Below are positions 24,216-32,773 of a stretch of 33,376 nucleotides of DNA, piece after piece (the first letter of the stretch is position 1; each line of letters begins with the position of its first letter). Where the stretch lies: contig NZ_BAIN01000026.1 of NCBI RefSeq assembly GCF_000613285.1, positions 1 to 33,376 of the forward strand, in the 5' to 3' direction. Made by a program: the position numbers and the translations under genes. Source of the stretch: Acetobacter papayae JCM 25143. Lineage in GTDB: Bacteria > Pseudomonadota > Alphaproteobacteria > Acetobacterales > Acetobacteraceae. The notes below the pieces were generated by a model, which saw only the letters and a program-made list of their open reading frames with translations, was not told where the DNA came from and ran no database searches.

Positions 24216-27200
24216 ATGCGTATTTTTCGCTACCTTTTGACAGACCGGAAGCACCCGGTATGGCGCGCCGTGCGGCTTGTGACAGGGCGGGGCAAAAGCG
24301 AACAGGCAGACCGGCTGCGGCGGCTGGCGGATTTCAATACATTTCTTGTCAAAATCTACCAGTGTGTGGAGACCGCGCAGGATGAAACCATCCTGATGCA
24401 GGCGGTGTGCGACATGGCGGTGCGTTATGCGCATTTGCGCGTGGCGCATATTCTGCGACCGGATGCGGATCAGCGCTTCGTGCGGCTTGCCCTGAGTGGG
24501 CCCCGCTGGTGGGAAGACGAGCACGCCCCGACCAGTGCGGTTGACCAGCCGGGACGGCATGGCAGTGCTGGGCGGGCATGGCATAGCGGCAAGCCCGTAT
24601 TCGGTCTGTCTTTCGAGCAGACCCCCTATCTGGCGCCGTGGCACGAGCTTGCCCGCAAGCATGGCCTGCGCGCCAATGCCTCGCTGCCCATTTTCCGCGA
24701 TGGCAAGGTCTGGGCCGTGCTGAGTGTGGCGGATGCGGAGCGCACCATGTTCGATCCGCGGCTGCAGATTGTGCTGGAAGAGGCGGCGCAGGCCATATCC
24801 CGCGGGTTGGAAAGGCTCGACAGCCGCCGCATGAGCAAGGCCCTGCTGGATAAAGCCGCAGTCGGTATTGCGGTGCTGTTCGGCCGCGTGATCGAAAAGA
24901 ACAATATCTGCCTTGAGCAGCTTTGTGGCGTTGGAAAAGGCGAGATGGTGGGGCGCACAACCACCGAATTCTACGCCCATAAGGAAGATTTTCTCAAGGC
25001 CAAGGCAGCTTATGCGCGTCTGTGGCATGACGGGCGGGTGATCGTGCCCGGCGTGCGGCTTGTGCGCGATGAAGGCGTGCTGATGATCGCTGATCTGACT
25101 GGCGTGCCGCTTGGCCGGGAGGAGGAGCAGTCTTCTGTCTGGACGGTGGAGGACGTAACCCGGCGGGACATGAGCCAGAGGCTGTATCGCGGGCTGCTCA
25201 GCGCGGGCGATGCCATGCGCCGGGGCCGTGGCGAAATGGATAAGGCTCTCGGCGTGTGCGAGGCGCTGGTGCGCGACACCTTTTATCACGCGGTGGTTGT
25301 GACCCGTGTTGAGGAAGATGGGCACCTGCGGGTCGTGACCTTTGCAGGCACGGGCGCGCAAGGGCTGGAGGCAGACGCCGTCAGGCTGCTTGAAGATGCC
25401 CAGCGGCGTTCTCTGGCAATACGGGCCTGGAACGAGCGAGCCAGTGTCTATGACAACGACCTACTGGCCGGTTGTGAGGACGGGCCATGGCGCGAGATGC
25501 TGAGTGCGCGGCGCTGGCGCGCTATTCTGGCAACGCCGGTCTGGCGGGGTAATACGCTCTGGGCGGTCATGAGCTTTATCTCGCCCTACAAGAACGTGTT
25601 TGACGATGAAAGTGTGACACTGTGCGAGCGTATAGCCGGGTTTCTGGGGCAGGAACTCGAGCGCATGGATATTCACTACCGGCTGGAAACGCTCCAGAAA
25701 GAGGAAGCCCGCCGCGCGCGTGCTGATTCACTGACAGGCCTGCCCAACCGTCTGGCACTGGGCGAGTTCCTGCCCGGCGCACTGGCGCGGGCAAGGGTGC
25801 GGGGCAAGGCTGTTGCCGTGTGCATGATGGATCTGGACGGGTTCAAATCCGTCAATGACATCCACGGCCATGCAGCGGGTGATATTCTACTCAAGGAACT
25901 GGGTCGCCGCCTGCGTAACGAGCTACCAGCCAACGGCTATGTGGTGCGTCTGGGTGGGGATGAGTTTGTGGTGGTGCTCGAAGGGCTGGATGCCCGCCAG
26001 CCTGTGCCCCAGATTACCAAATCGCTCGACCGGCTGCACAAGGCGGTGGAAACGCCGTTTCATGTACGGGCCGATATTTCGGTCGTCGTGGGCATGACCA
26101 TGGGGGTGGCGCTCGCCCCATCAGATGGTGAAAAACCACGCCTGCTGCTGCGCCGTGCGGATGAGGCCATGTATCAGGCCAAACAGACCCGTAACACGCG
26201 CAACCGCTGGTGGCGGATGGTGGAAGACACCTCCGAAACAACGCATTTCGATGCGTACGGCCCCGAGGCTTGCGCACTCATGCAGCGGGTAACGGATGTT
26301 CTATCCCGTATCCGGCAGGATTTTATTGACCGTTTTTATGCCGGGCTGGAAGAGGTTAATGACAGCGAGCAGATCCTCGGTAGCCTGACCCCGGCTGAAC
26401 AGAAACGCCTGAAAACCGTTCAGGCTGAACATCTGGACTTCCTGCTGGCCGCGCAGACCACGCAGGCCGATGTGCTGCAAAAGGCCGAACGGCTCGGTGT
26501 TGCCCACTCGCTCAGCGGGGTTGATCCCCTGCAACTCACAGAAGCCTACAGCATTTATCTGCGGCGGCTGATTGACCGGCTGGAAAGCACGGTTATCCGT
26601 AATGACGAACGCCACCGTATCCTGCTCATTGCCGAAATCCGTATTCAGGATGACCGACGTGCGCAGTTGCAGGCCAGTCAGGCGGTGCAGCGTGCCTATC
26701 TGTCGCGTTTGTCCGCCCCTCGCCCGACAGAGCGGACATGGAGCCTTGTCAGTTCGCTTGAGGTTGATGCTCTGGCCTGCCTGCCCGGTGTGCGCGGGGC
26801 CGTGCTGTACCGTTTGGGCTGTGATGGCGAACTGGAGGTGGCGTGTTGCGCAGGGGCTGTTGCGCACGCGTTTACGCAGGCTGTCAGGCAGGCGGGCGTG
26901 CAGCCCTGCATGGATGTGTTCTCGCCTTTGGGGCAGACCATTACCGCCAAGGCCTGGCGCACGCGTGAGCGGCAGAGCTGTGCCTCCTACGCGCTCGACC
27001 CGCAGACACAGGTCTGGCACGAGATTGCGGAAACCTTTGGTATGCGCTCGGTTCTCAGCGTGCCGATCCGCCAGCCCGGCGGGCAGACCGCCGCCGCCCT
27101 GACTGTGCTGGGGGCCTGTCCCAACCAGTTCGAATCCTTGCTGATGCAGCAGTTCGCTGGAGGGTTGCAGCAGCGCTGGGAGCAGCTCTGGCAGCGCTGT

Positions 27201-28272
27201 CACTCGCGCGAGACACAGGAAGTTACGGATGCGCGTTCGCGTAAGCTGCGTGAGCGCCTGTTTAGCGGTGGGCTGGTTATGTATTTCCAGCCGGTTGTGG
27301 ATCTCAATAACGGGCGGCTTTACAAAGCCGAGGCTCTGGCCCGCCTGCGTGATGCCAATGGCGAGATCGTACCGCCAAGGGTGTTCCTGCCCCTGCTCGG
27401 GCAGATGAAATGGACCGGCTGTTCCATATGGGGCTGGAAGACGGGCTGAAATGGCTCCGCCAGTGGGATGATCAGGGGCTGGTTATCGGCCTGTCGGTCA
27501 ATATGCCCACCACGTATCTGCATAATGCACGCGGGCCTGCTCAGGTGGAGGCCCTGCTGAAAAAGCATGGTGTGGCCCCCGAGCGCCTGACTGTGGAAAT
27601 CCTTGAAACGCAGGAAATCGATTCTGCTGCCCAGAACGAGGCCATCCAGCGCTTCAAGGATATGGGTGTGTGCATGGCTATCGATGATCTGGCTCTGGCC
27701 ATAGTAGCCTGCTGCGTCTGTCTTCACTGCCGTTTGACGTGATCAAGGTTGATCAGGGCCTGCTGCGCCATATCCGCGCCATGCCGCTTCAGATTTTTTC
27801 GGTGGTGCGTTCCCTGCTCGATATCGGCGCGGATTTTCACGATGTGGTTGTGGTGGAAGGGCTGGAAACAGGCGATGTCATTGAGGCCATGCGCCAGCTT
27901 GGCTGCCAGTACGGGCAGGGTTTTGGCATTGCCCGCCCCATGGCCCCCGAGGCGCTTTTTGACTGGCACACACAGTTCCAGTCCGCATTCGGCGGGCAGA
28001 TTCCCAGCCTGAATGAAATCCGCAGCGATCTGGGGGCGCTGGCTTTCGTGTGGTTGCTGCTGCGCGGCGGGCAGTACAAGGGAACAGGCAACATGAAGGA
28101 CTGCGCTCTGGCGCGGTGGTTGCTGACACTGGGCGCGCCGGGGAAGCAGGCATGGCCGTGGGTCGAGAACCTGTGCCATGGCCGGGACTCGGTTGAAAGC
28201 GGGCGGCAACTGACTGACTGGTTGGTTGCGCGTGTTCAGGCGGGGGTCAAGCAGGAGGAGCCTGTCGCGTGA
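24216..28272 (+). CDS. GAF-PAS-GAF-GGDEF-globin-GAF-EAL c-di-GMP turnover protein (two frameshifts as read)
   Basis: The joined protein has about 1352 residues and no membrane helix. In order it has GAF (about 35-195), PAS-like (about 205-310), GAF (about 325-490), GGDEF (about 500-670), globin-coupled-sensor-like domain (about 690-830), a third GAF (about 850-1005) and EAL (about 1020-1260). It ends in a C-terminal tail of roughly 90 residues that I do not recognise. The cyclase motif GGDEF is intact at 580-584, but the inhibitory RxxD site is replaced by PANG. The globin part has LTPAEQKRLKTVQAEHLDFL and a candidate haem His764 (RLGVAHSLSGVD). EAL begins at E1039 (YKAEALARLRD) and continues with EILETQEID, IDDLGSGHSSLL after repair, DVIKVDQGL and VEGLETGD. 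Breaks near 27404-27410 and 27690-27693 each fit one lost G. Confidence 0.85.
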
Positions 28273-28440
28273 GAGCGCGAATAAAACACGAACGAAGAAT
28301 GAATAAAAATTTAAAATAAAACATTTTATGGTCAAATGATTTTAAAAAGGTAAATTTCTGACGGGACGCGGGCAGCCGTGGTTCCGCTTTCGTGTTGGTA
28401 TATTTTTGAGCTTACATAATCATTAGGCAAGGGATTCAGC
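28273..28440. promoter_or_regulatory. A/T-rich leader upstream of the Ser/Thr-rich gene
   Basis: 168 nt, the first half strongly A/T-rich (about 28280-28350) in contrast to the GC-rich surroundings. CATAAT at 28415-28420 resembles a -10 box, but a -35 partner at good spacing is weak. AAGGG at 28429-28433 lies seven nt before the ATG at 28441 and is a good ribosome site. Confidence 0.4.
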
Positions 28441-28740
28441 ATGTCCTCCTCGGTTTCCGGTTCCGCCACCTCCGGCGTGGTTGAAAGTCTGTTCAACACC
28501 TCGTCCGCCTCTTCAGCTTCGGGGTCTTCCTCTTCCGGTTCGTCCTCGGGGTCTTCTTCCTCGTCTTCGTCCACCACGACCACGACCACTTATAATGCCG
28601 ATGGATCTGTGACGATCATCGTCAAGGATTCGAGCGGCAACATCGTTTCCGAAACGACCACGGGCAGCACCAAGTCCGCCTCCGGCAATGGCCAGAACGC
28701 GAACGATTCCGCTTCCAGCGCACTCGACATCCTTTCGTAA
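28441..28740 (+). CDS. Small Ser/Thr-rich low-complexity protein of unknown function
   Basis: 99 residues without signal peptide or membrane helix. The first half is nearly all Ser, Gly and Ala (SASGSSSSGSSSG), followed by a Thr run. A more ordered core follows (YNADGSVTIIVKDSSGNIVS), which looks like a beta hairpin with DGS and SGN turns. The end is polar and finishes SALDILS. That it is a real gene is supported by the ribosome site (AAGGG, spacing seven), the A/T-rich promoter-like leader, the varied serine codons and a strong hairpin directly after the stop. The complementary strand is open too and would encode an acidic protein, a by-product of the TCC/TCT codons. I recognise no function. 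Confidence 0.65.
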   Translation: MSSSVSGSATSGVVESLFNTSSASSASGSSSSGSSSGSSSSSSSTTTTTTYNADGSVTIIVKDSSGNIVSETTTGSTKSASGNGQNANDSASSALDILS

Positions 28741-28746
28741 AAATCA

Positions 28747-28780
28747 TGGAAGGGGGGCGGCCTGCGCCTCCTCCCTTTCA
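28747..28780. terminator. Bidirectional hairpin terminator between the Ser/Thr-rich gene and the LysR gene
   Basis: AGGGGGGCGGC at 28751-28761 pairs with GCCTCCTCCCT at 28766-28776 (one G-T pair, one mismatch, loop CTGC). The flanks extend the stem to about 15 pairs from 28747 to 28780. It lies between two convergent stop codons, overlapping the LysR stop, and could end both transcripts. Confidence 0.6.
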
Positions 28781-29749
28781 GCCTGCGCCTTTTCTGGGCG
28801 TCTGGCGTGTTTCGGCCTGTCGGACCGTGGGGCTCCCCGGTGGGCGGGCCAGCCGGTTGCTGCGTTGCAGCGCCATATCCATGAAATACTGCGCCGGAAC
28901 CCCCAGCGAAAGACCGCGCCGCCACATCAGCAGCAGGTCCGCCGTGGGTAGTTCTTCCTGCACGGGGCGGCGCTCTATTTTTTCGCCTTCCAGCGACCAC
29001 GGGCGGTAGATCAGTTGCGGCAGCACGGCAATGCCATGCCCCGCCGCCACAAGGCTGCGCACGGCCTCGATCGAACTCGTGCGGAAATACGTGGACGGAC
29101 GAAAGGACAGACGCTCCCATGCTGCGAGCATCCGGCTTTCCAGCACGTCCGATACCAGCGTGATGAAGGGCTCTTTTTCAAGCTGGCGCAGGCTGATCTG
29201 CGGCTGCTCGGTAAGCGGGTGGCCCTGCGGTAGCCAGACCGAGTGCGGGGAAACCCCCATGACGCGCGCCCCGCAGGCATGGGGCACGGTGCTGGCCGGG
29301 CGCAGGATAATGCTCAGGTCTAGCTCGCCACCTATCAGCATATGATCCAGATAATCGGTCTGGTCTTCCACCAGTGTCACGTTCACACTGGGGAAAGCCG
29401 CTCGAAAGCGTGTGAGCAGGTCGGGAATGACATAGCCCGCCACAACCGGCGTAACCCCCAGCACCAGCGTGCCGTGCAGGGCCTCGGTATCCTCGTTTTT
29501 CATGCGGCCGAGGCTGGCCACATCATTGAGGATACGCTGCGTGCGCTGGAAAAACTGCTGGCCCTGCCGTGTCAGCATCACGCCACGGGCATGGCGGTCA
29601 AACAGGCGAAAACCCAGCTCCGCTTCAAGCTCGTGCAGGGCCTCGGTTACGGTTGATTGCGAAACCAGCAGCACCATGGCTGCCCCGGAAATGGTGCCCA
29701 CTTCGGCCACGGAGGCAAAATACCGCAACTGTCGCAGTGTAAGCGCCAC
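28778..29749 (-). CDS. LysR-family transcriptional regulator
   Basis: 323 residues. The N-terminal winged helix-turn-helix is typical (LTLRQLRYFASVAEVGTISG, LLVSQSTVTEALHELEAELG, RLFDRHARGVMLTRQGQQFF). A periplasmic-binding-fold effector domain follows (LHGTLVLGVTPVVAGYVIPD, LDLSIILRPAS). A proline/arginine tail of about 30 residues ends it. The start is a GTG at 29749 with GAGGAA upstream. It lies 98 nt downstream of the last transporter gene in the same direction, separated by a hairpin, so it may regulate the ABC transporter or be read through from it. LysR regulators usually need a divergent target, which is not present, so the target is open. Confidence 0.88.
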   Translation of the reverse strand: MALTLRQLRYFASVAEVGTISGAAMVLLVSQSTVTEALHELEAELGFRLFDRHARGVMLTRQGQQFFQRTQRILNDVASLGRMKNEDTEALHGTLVLGVTPVVAGYVIPDLLTRFRAAFPSVNVTLVEDQTDYLDHMLIGGELDLSIILRPASTVPHACGARVMGVSPHSVWLPQGHPLTEQPQISLRQLEKEPFITLVSDVLESRMLAAWERLSFRPSTYFRTSSIEAVRSLVAAGHGIAVLPQLIYRPWSLEGEKIERRPVQEELPTADLLLMWRRGLSLGVPAQYFMDMALQRSNRLARPPGSPTVRQAETRQTPRKGAG

Positions 29750-29782
29750 GCCGTGCTGTTCCTCGCTGCTGTTACGGGCAGG

Positions 29783-29802
29783 GGCCTGTCCACCGACAGG
29801 CC
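29783..29802 (-). terminator. Perfect 8-bp hairpin between the permease and LysR genes
   Basis: GGCCTGTC (29783-29790) and GACAGGCC (29795-29802) form a perfect stem with a four-base loop, in the 98-nt gap after the second permease gene. No T run follows on the minus strand, so it may act as an attenuator or mRNA 3' end stabiliser rather than an intrinsic terminator. Confidence 0.4.
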
Positions 29803-29847
29803 GCCTGCGTTTGTCGCATCTTTGGGGGCGGGGTGTCTATCGCGCGT

Positions 29848-30648
29848 CTAGTGCTCGCGCGAGGCGTTGGCCGCCAGTTTCTGCCCCGCGATAATGGGCA
29901 GGATGGTAATGGCGATAACCGCGAACACCACCACATTGACCTCAGGCATGTGCTGGCCAAGACGGATTGCCCCAAAAATCCACAGCGGCAGTGTGGTCTC
30001 GCTACCTGCGGTAAAGGTCGAGACAATCACCTCGTCAAACGACAGGGCAAAGGCCAGCAGCATGCCCGACATGACCGACCCCGCCAGCAGCGGCAGCGTT
30101 ACGGTAACAAAGCCCCGCCACGGTGTTGCCCCCATATCCTGTGCAGCTTCACGCAGGGAGGGCGGCAGCCTGCGCAGCCGGGCCATGACGTTGTTGAATA
30201 TGATGACCATGCAGAACGTGGTGTGGGCAATCACCAGCGTGATGAAGGTGAAAGGAATGTCCAGCAGCGTAAAAAAGCTGTTCATGGCAATGCCTGTCAG
30301 CACGCCGGGCAGGGCGATAGGCAGTGTGAGCAGGAACGAGCCCGCCTGCATGCTACGCGTGGACAGGCCGTTCATGCCCAGTGCGGCCAGCGTGCCCAGA
30401 ACCGTGGCCAGAAGGGTCGCAAGCCCCGCGACTTCCAGCGAGATCAGCAGCGCGCTGCGCACTTCCTCATCCGCCCATGTGGCGGAGAACCAGCGCAGCG
30501 AAAGGGCACGGATAGGCCATACCTGCACGGAAGAGGCATCAAACGCATAGAGCAGCACAATAACAAGCGGCAGCAGCAAAAAGCCCAGCACCGCTATGGC
30601 GGCGGTCCATATGGCCATGTCCGCGGCAGGGTTGCGCGCGTGTTTCAT
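29848..30648 (-). CDS. ABC transporter inner-membrane permease (PotI/YdcV-like)
   Basis: 266 residues with six predicted helices of the binding-protein-dependent permease family. The EAA loop that docks on the ATPase is clear (LREAAQDMGATPWRGFVTVT). The first helix (LGFLLLPLVIVLLYAFDAS) and the end (FAVIAITILPIIAGQKLAAN) match PotC/PotI-type permeases for polyamines. It pairs with the other permease to form the channel. AGGA precedes the ATG at 30648 at a good distance. An 11-bp inverted repeat lies in the 90-nt gap to the upstream permease gene. Confidence 0.88.
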   Translation of the reverse strand: MKHARNPAADMAIWTAAIAVLGFLLLPLVIVLLYAFDASSVQVWPIRALSLRWFSATWADEEVRSALLISLEVAGLATLLATVLGTLAALGMNGLSTRSMQAGSFLLTLPIALPGVLTGIAMNSFFTLLDIPFTFITLVIAHTTFCMVIIFNNVMARLRRLPPSLREAAQDMGATPWRGFVTVTLPLLAGSVMSGMLLAFALSFDEVIVSTFTAGSETTLPLWIFGAIRLGQHMPEVNVVVFAVIAITILPIIAGQKLAANASREH

Positions 30649-30692
30649 GCGGGGGTCCTTTCGGCCGTGGCGCAGCGGTTGCGGGCAGGGGC

Positions 30693-30724
30693 ACGCAGGC
30701 CGCGCAATGCGGTGCGGCCTGCGT
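30693..30724 (-). repeat. 11-bp perfect inverted repeat between the two permease genes
   Basis: ACGCAGGCCGC (30693-30703) and GCGGCCTGCGT (30714-30724) are exact reverse complements around a 10-nt loop, placed within the 90-nt gap between the two permease genes. Such an intercistronic stem-loop could protect the upstream mRNA or lower expression of the downstream gene. Confidence 0.6.
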
Positions 30725-30738
30725 AAAGCCTGTGAAAA

Positions 30739-31590
30739 TTACTGGGCATCGAACGCGCCAAACCGGCGGGCCAGCAGCATGTAAGCCGCTACCATGGCCA
30801 GCAGAACCAGCGAAAAGGCCGCGGCAAAAGGCACGTTGCCCGAAACCCCGACATTGGAATACACCACGTTGCCAATGAATTCGGACCCCGCACCTCCCAC
30901 CAGCATGGGGGCCACGTAATCCCCCTGCGTGACCGCGAAGGTAAAGACCGAACCCGCCGCCATGCCCGGTATGGCCAGCGGAAAGACAACCGTGCGGAAC
31001 ACCTGCCAGGGTGTGGCACCCTGATCGCCCGCCGCATCCAGCAGTGATGCGGGAATACGCTCAAGGGCGGCTACCATCGGCATGAGCATGAACGGCAGCC
31101 ATAGATAGGAAAAGACGATCCACAGCGCGATATTGGTAAACGCCACGTTCTGGTCAGGCAGGCCCACAAGGCGCAGGCCCCAGTTCAGCACGCCGTCATG
31201 GCCGAGGATCAGCCGCCACGCGTAAATGCGTGCAAGCATGCTCGACCAGAGCGGCAGCGCCACCAGCACAAGCAGTGTCAGCTTCAGGCGCGGGCCAACC
31301 TTGCGGGCGATCACCCAGGCCAGTGGCCAGGCCAGGATGATGTCCGTAACCGTAACCAGCAGGGCAATGCCCGTCGTGCGGCGGGCAATGACGGTATAGG
31401 TCGTATCGGAAAACAGGATACGGAAATTCTCCCATGTCCAGTCCCGCACGATCTCGCCCGACATCGCGTCAACCTGCCAGAAGGCCGAAAGCAGCAGGAC
31501 AGACAGGCTGCCCAGATAGAATATGCCAAGCCACCCGAAAGGCGGCACCAGCAGGGCTATGTGCCCCAGCAGCTTCCGGCCCGGTGTCAT
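30739..31590 (-). CDS. ABC transporter inner-membrane permease (PotH/YdcU-like)
   Basis: About 283 residues with six helices. It begins MTPGRKLLGHIALLVPPFGW, has the periplasmic segment DWTWENFRILFSDTTYTVIA common in PotB/PotH proteins, and carries the EAA-type loop LLDAAGDQGATPWQVFRTVV. Late in the protein are VTQGDYVAPMLVGGAGSEFI and GNVVY. I chose the ATG at 31590-31588, whose A is shared with the TAA of the binding-protein gene; a TTG at 31611 would add seven residues. The one-nucleotide overlap implies translational coupling. With the second permease, the ATPase and the binding protein it forms a polyamine-type importer. Confidence 0.88.
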   Translation of the reverse strand: MTPGRKLLGHIALLVPPFGWLGIFYLGSLSVLLLSAFWQVDAMSGEIVRDWTWENFRILFSDTTYTVIARRTTGIALLVTVTDIILAWPLAWVIARKVGPRLKLTLLVLVALPLWSSMLARIYAWRLILGHDGVLNWGLRLVGLPDQNVAFTNIALWIVFSYLWLPFMLMPMVAALERIPASLLDAAGDQGATPWQVFRTVVFPLAIPGMAAGSVFTFAVTQGDYVAPMLVGGAGSEFIGNVVYSNVGVSGNVPFAAAFSLVLLAMVAAYMLLARRFGAFDAQ

Positions 31591-32731
31591 TACTGTTTGA
31601 CCTGCTGCCAAGCACGCTGCCAGGCCGAGTAGTCAAGACAGGTGTTCTGGCCGTTGCCGCACTGGCGCACGGGGGTTTTCCAGAACTTGATGGAGGAGAA
31701 ATAGGCGGGCGAGGCATCGGCATGGTACTGCTTGCACGAGCCGGGCTGCAGGGCGTCCATTTCCGCACAGGCCTTGGTGTTGGCCGGAGTTTCGCCAAAG
31801 GAGAGAGCCTGCTGGGCCTGCACCTTGGGCGTCATGACATGGTTGATCCACAGATAGGCGCAGTTGGGATGCTGCGCATGGGTGCTGATCATCCATGAAT
31901 CGGCCCAGCCGGTCGCCCCTTCGGAGGGGATGATGTCCTGAACAGGCACACCCGCCGCACGCAGCGTGTTGGCCTGATACGGCCATGCCGCACCGACATG
32001 GGCATCGCCACTCTTGAACAGGTCTACCTCGTCAGAGGCCAGCGCCCAGTATTTCTTGACCAGTGCACGCTGTTCCTTGAGCAGTGTCACAACCGCGTCC
32101 ATCTGCGGCTGGGTCAGCTCGTAGGGGTCGGTAATACCCAGCTCAGGCTTGGTGTGAGACAGGTAAAGGGCGGCATCCGCGATCTGGATCGGGTTGTCGG
32201 GCACGGTAATCACGCCCGCATAGGCCTTGTCATAAATGATCGACCAGCTCGTGGGCGCGGTGGTGATGTCTTTCGTGTTCCACATCAGCACGTTGGGGCC
32301 CATTCATAGGACACGCCGTAATGCACGTCCTTGACGGTGTTGAACCCCGGTGCCTTGAGTTCGGGCATGATGTCGTCAAAAGCGGTAATGAGGGCCGTGT
32401 TGAGGGGCTGCACGGTCTTGCCGAAAATCAGCCGCAGCGAGGCATCGCCCGAGGCGGAGACCACGTCAAAACCCTTGCCGCCGCCCATGCGTGTCAGGGC
32501 CACCATTTCATCGGAAGAGCCGACATATTTGCGGTGTACCTTGCAGCCCGTTGTCTGTTCAAACGGTTTGACCCAGGCATCGTCCGCATAGCCTTCCCAT
32601 GCCACCACGTTCAGTTCGCCTTCGCCCTTGCCAATGGCGGAAAGCGGGGCCTGCGCGTGGGCCGGTGTGCTGAGCTGCGTTGTCAGGATGGCGCTACAGG
32701 TCGCCAGAAGCAGTGTGCCGTAAGCCTTCAT
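31590..32731 (-). CDS. Periplasmic substrate-binding protein of polyamine-type ABC transporter (YdcS/PotF-like; frameshifted as read)
   Basis: The joined protein of about 380 residues has a signal peptide (MKAYGTLLLATCSAILTTQL to AHA). The solute-binding fold shows LNVVAWEGYADDAWVKPFEQ, DVVSASGDASLRLI, GVSYEWGPNVLMWNTKDI after repair, LGITDPYELTQPQMDAV, VGAAWPYQANTLRA and EGATGWADSWMIS. These phrases match the YdcS branch of polyamine-binding proteins; the ligand itself (putrescine, spermidine or another cation) is not proved. The break lies near 32298-32301, where TGGGCCCCA should read TGGGGCCCCA, one base lost in a run. The ATG at 32731 has AAAAGG eight nt upstream; 32737 and 32749 are other in-frame starts. 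The gene follows the ATPase and overlaps the first permease. Confidence 0.87.
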
Positions 32732-32773
32732 GTTCATCGCCTTTTCCATGGTTGAAAACAGACAGCCCGGCGC

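Noticed and set aside
23799..25361. Long minus-strand open frame (520 codons) across the VIT end and the c-di-GMP gene
   Set aside because: No recognisable domain; it crosses an intergenic gap and two well-supported plus-strand genes.
27404..27693. Programmed ribosomal frameshifting in the EAL domain
   Set aside because: No slippery heptamer with downstream structure is apparent, and ten unrelated breaks in the window point to sequence error.
28332..28589. Acidic minus-strand open frame opposite the Ser/Thr-rich gene
   Set aside because: The Asp/Glu runs are simply the complement of TCC/TCT/TCG serine codons; the plus strand has the ribosome site and terminator.
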